From the NCBI GenBank assembly GCA_009885185.1, contig VFLF01000240.1:1-5874 (forward strand): a DNA stretch of 5,874 bases, given 5' to 3'. Each line of letters begins with the position of its first letter. Position 1 is the first letter of the stretch. Under the pieces are notes generated by a model that was given only the letters and a program-made list of their open reading frames with translations, searched no databases and had not been told where the DNA came from. This document shows, piece by piece, positions 5,327 through 5,874 of this stretch. This stretch comes from Nitrosomonadales bacterium. GTDB lineage: Bacteria > Pseudomonadota > Gammaproteobacteria > Burkholderiales > SG8-41. A program made the translations under genes and the position numbers.

Positions 5327-5874
5327 TTATTCCTCTTTCACCCCAGCCAGTTTGACCAGCTTCGCATAGTGCGGGAAATACTCGTTCATGCGCGAGCTGA
5401 ATTCTTGCGGCGTGCCGCCGAATATTTCGACGCCGTCCTGCTCAAATTGTTTTCTGAATTCCGGCTGCGCCAGCGCGCCCGCGATCACCTTGTTCAATTT
5501 GGCGACGATATCGCGCGGGGTGCGTGCCGGTGCGAGTATGCCGTAGGCGGAAACCACTTCGTAGCCCGGCAGCGTCTCGGCAATCGCCGGTACGTCCGGC
5601 AGTACGTTGGTTCGTTTTAACGCCGTGGTGCCGATGGGTATCAGCCGCCCTGCGCGCACGTGCGGCACGGTGTTCTGCACGGCGGTAATCAGCAGATTAA
5701 TTTGGCCGCCGATGGCATCGACTACTGCCGGCGCGGTGCCTTTGTACGGCACGTGACTGAGTTTGACGCCCGCCAGGTGATTGATCAGCTCACCGGCCAG
5801 ATGCGAGCCGCTGCCCACGCCGGGTGTGCCGTAGGTGACGGAGCCTGGTTTGGCTTTGGCCAGCGCGATCAACT
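5327..5874 (-). CDS. Bug-family (TctC-like) tripartite tricarboxylate transporter substrate-binding protein, C-terminal part
   Basis: The gene enters from the right edge; 181 C-terminal residues are visible of a family usually about 320-330 aa, so the signal peptide is missing from view. Typical Bug blocks are KPGSVTYGTPGVGSGSHLAG near the edge, then SHVPYKGTAPAVVDAIGGQI, VRAGRLIPIGTTALKR, LPDVPAIAETLPGYEV and, near the end, FGGTPQEF. Such periplasmic proteins bind carboxylates or other small polar molecules in a Venus-flytrap fold and feed TctAB-type permeases or serve as orphan sensors; they are greatly expanded in Bordetella and relatives. The first visible codon is TTG (5872), which is an internal leucine rather than a start. 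No permease gene is in view. It runs tail-to-tail with the toxin gene, 21 bp apart, with no clear terminator between them. The ligand is unknown. Confidence 0.9.
   Translation of the reverse strand, partial: LIALAKAKPGSVTYGTPGVGSGSHLAGELINHLAGVKLSHVPYKGTAPAVVDAIGGQINLLITAVQNTVPHVRAGRLIPIGTTALKRTNVLPDVPAIAETLPGYEVVSAYGILAPARTPRDIVAKLNKVIAGALAQPEFRKQFEQDGVEIFGGTPQEFSSRMNEYFPHYAKLVKLAGVKEE

Overview
The window looks like a GC-rich proteobacterial chromosome, most likely a betaproteobacterium of the Burkholderiales type. The grounds are the Bug-family (TctC-like) solute receptor, a two-subunit molybdenum hydroxylase with a Tat signal, TauD/TfdA-type dioxygenases and an enolase-superfamily dehydratase, a mix typical of catabolic accessory regions in that group. 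This assignment is inference from gene content only; there is no rRNA or other phylogenetic marker.

Layout. On the minus strand at the left edge lie the start of a Tat-exported molybdopterin-binding subunit (running off the edge) and, just upstream of it, its [2Fe-2S] small subunit (157 aa). A 128-bp divergent gap separates them from a plus-strand series: a mandelate racemase/muconate lactonizing (D-galactonate dehydratase-like) enzyme of 386 aa; a 175-bp spacer holding a long REP/BIME-like inverted repeat; a TauD/TfdA-family dioxygenase (343 aa from the preferred start); a 191-bp spacer holding an inverted repeat whose arms are built from 9-bp tandem units; a second dioxygenase closely resembling 2,4-D dioxygenase TfdA (289 aa); and a translationally coupled two-gene unit of a 98-aa probable antitoxin and a 227-aa AbiEii-type nucleotidyltransferase toxin. 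At the right edge, on the minus strand and tail-to-tail with the toxin, is the C-terminal part of a Bug-family periplasmic receptor.

How it may work together. The Bug receptor, the oxidative molybdenum enzyme, the acid-sugar-type dehydratase and two 2-oxoglutarate/Fe(II) dioxygenases would suit uptake and breakdown of organic acids or ether-type compounds. No shared substrate can be deduced, and the two intergenic repeats argue against one tight operon. The AbiE-like pair is functionally unrelated and looks like a small defence or stabilisation cassette. No tRNA, rRNA, CRISPR array, integrase or transposase was found, and no gene-free stretch exceeds 200 bp. The least ordinary items are the compact AbiEii-like pair and the asymmetric 9-bp-unit inverted repeat.
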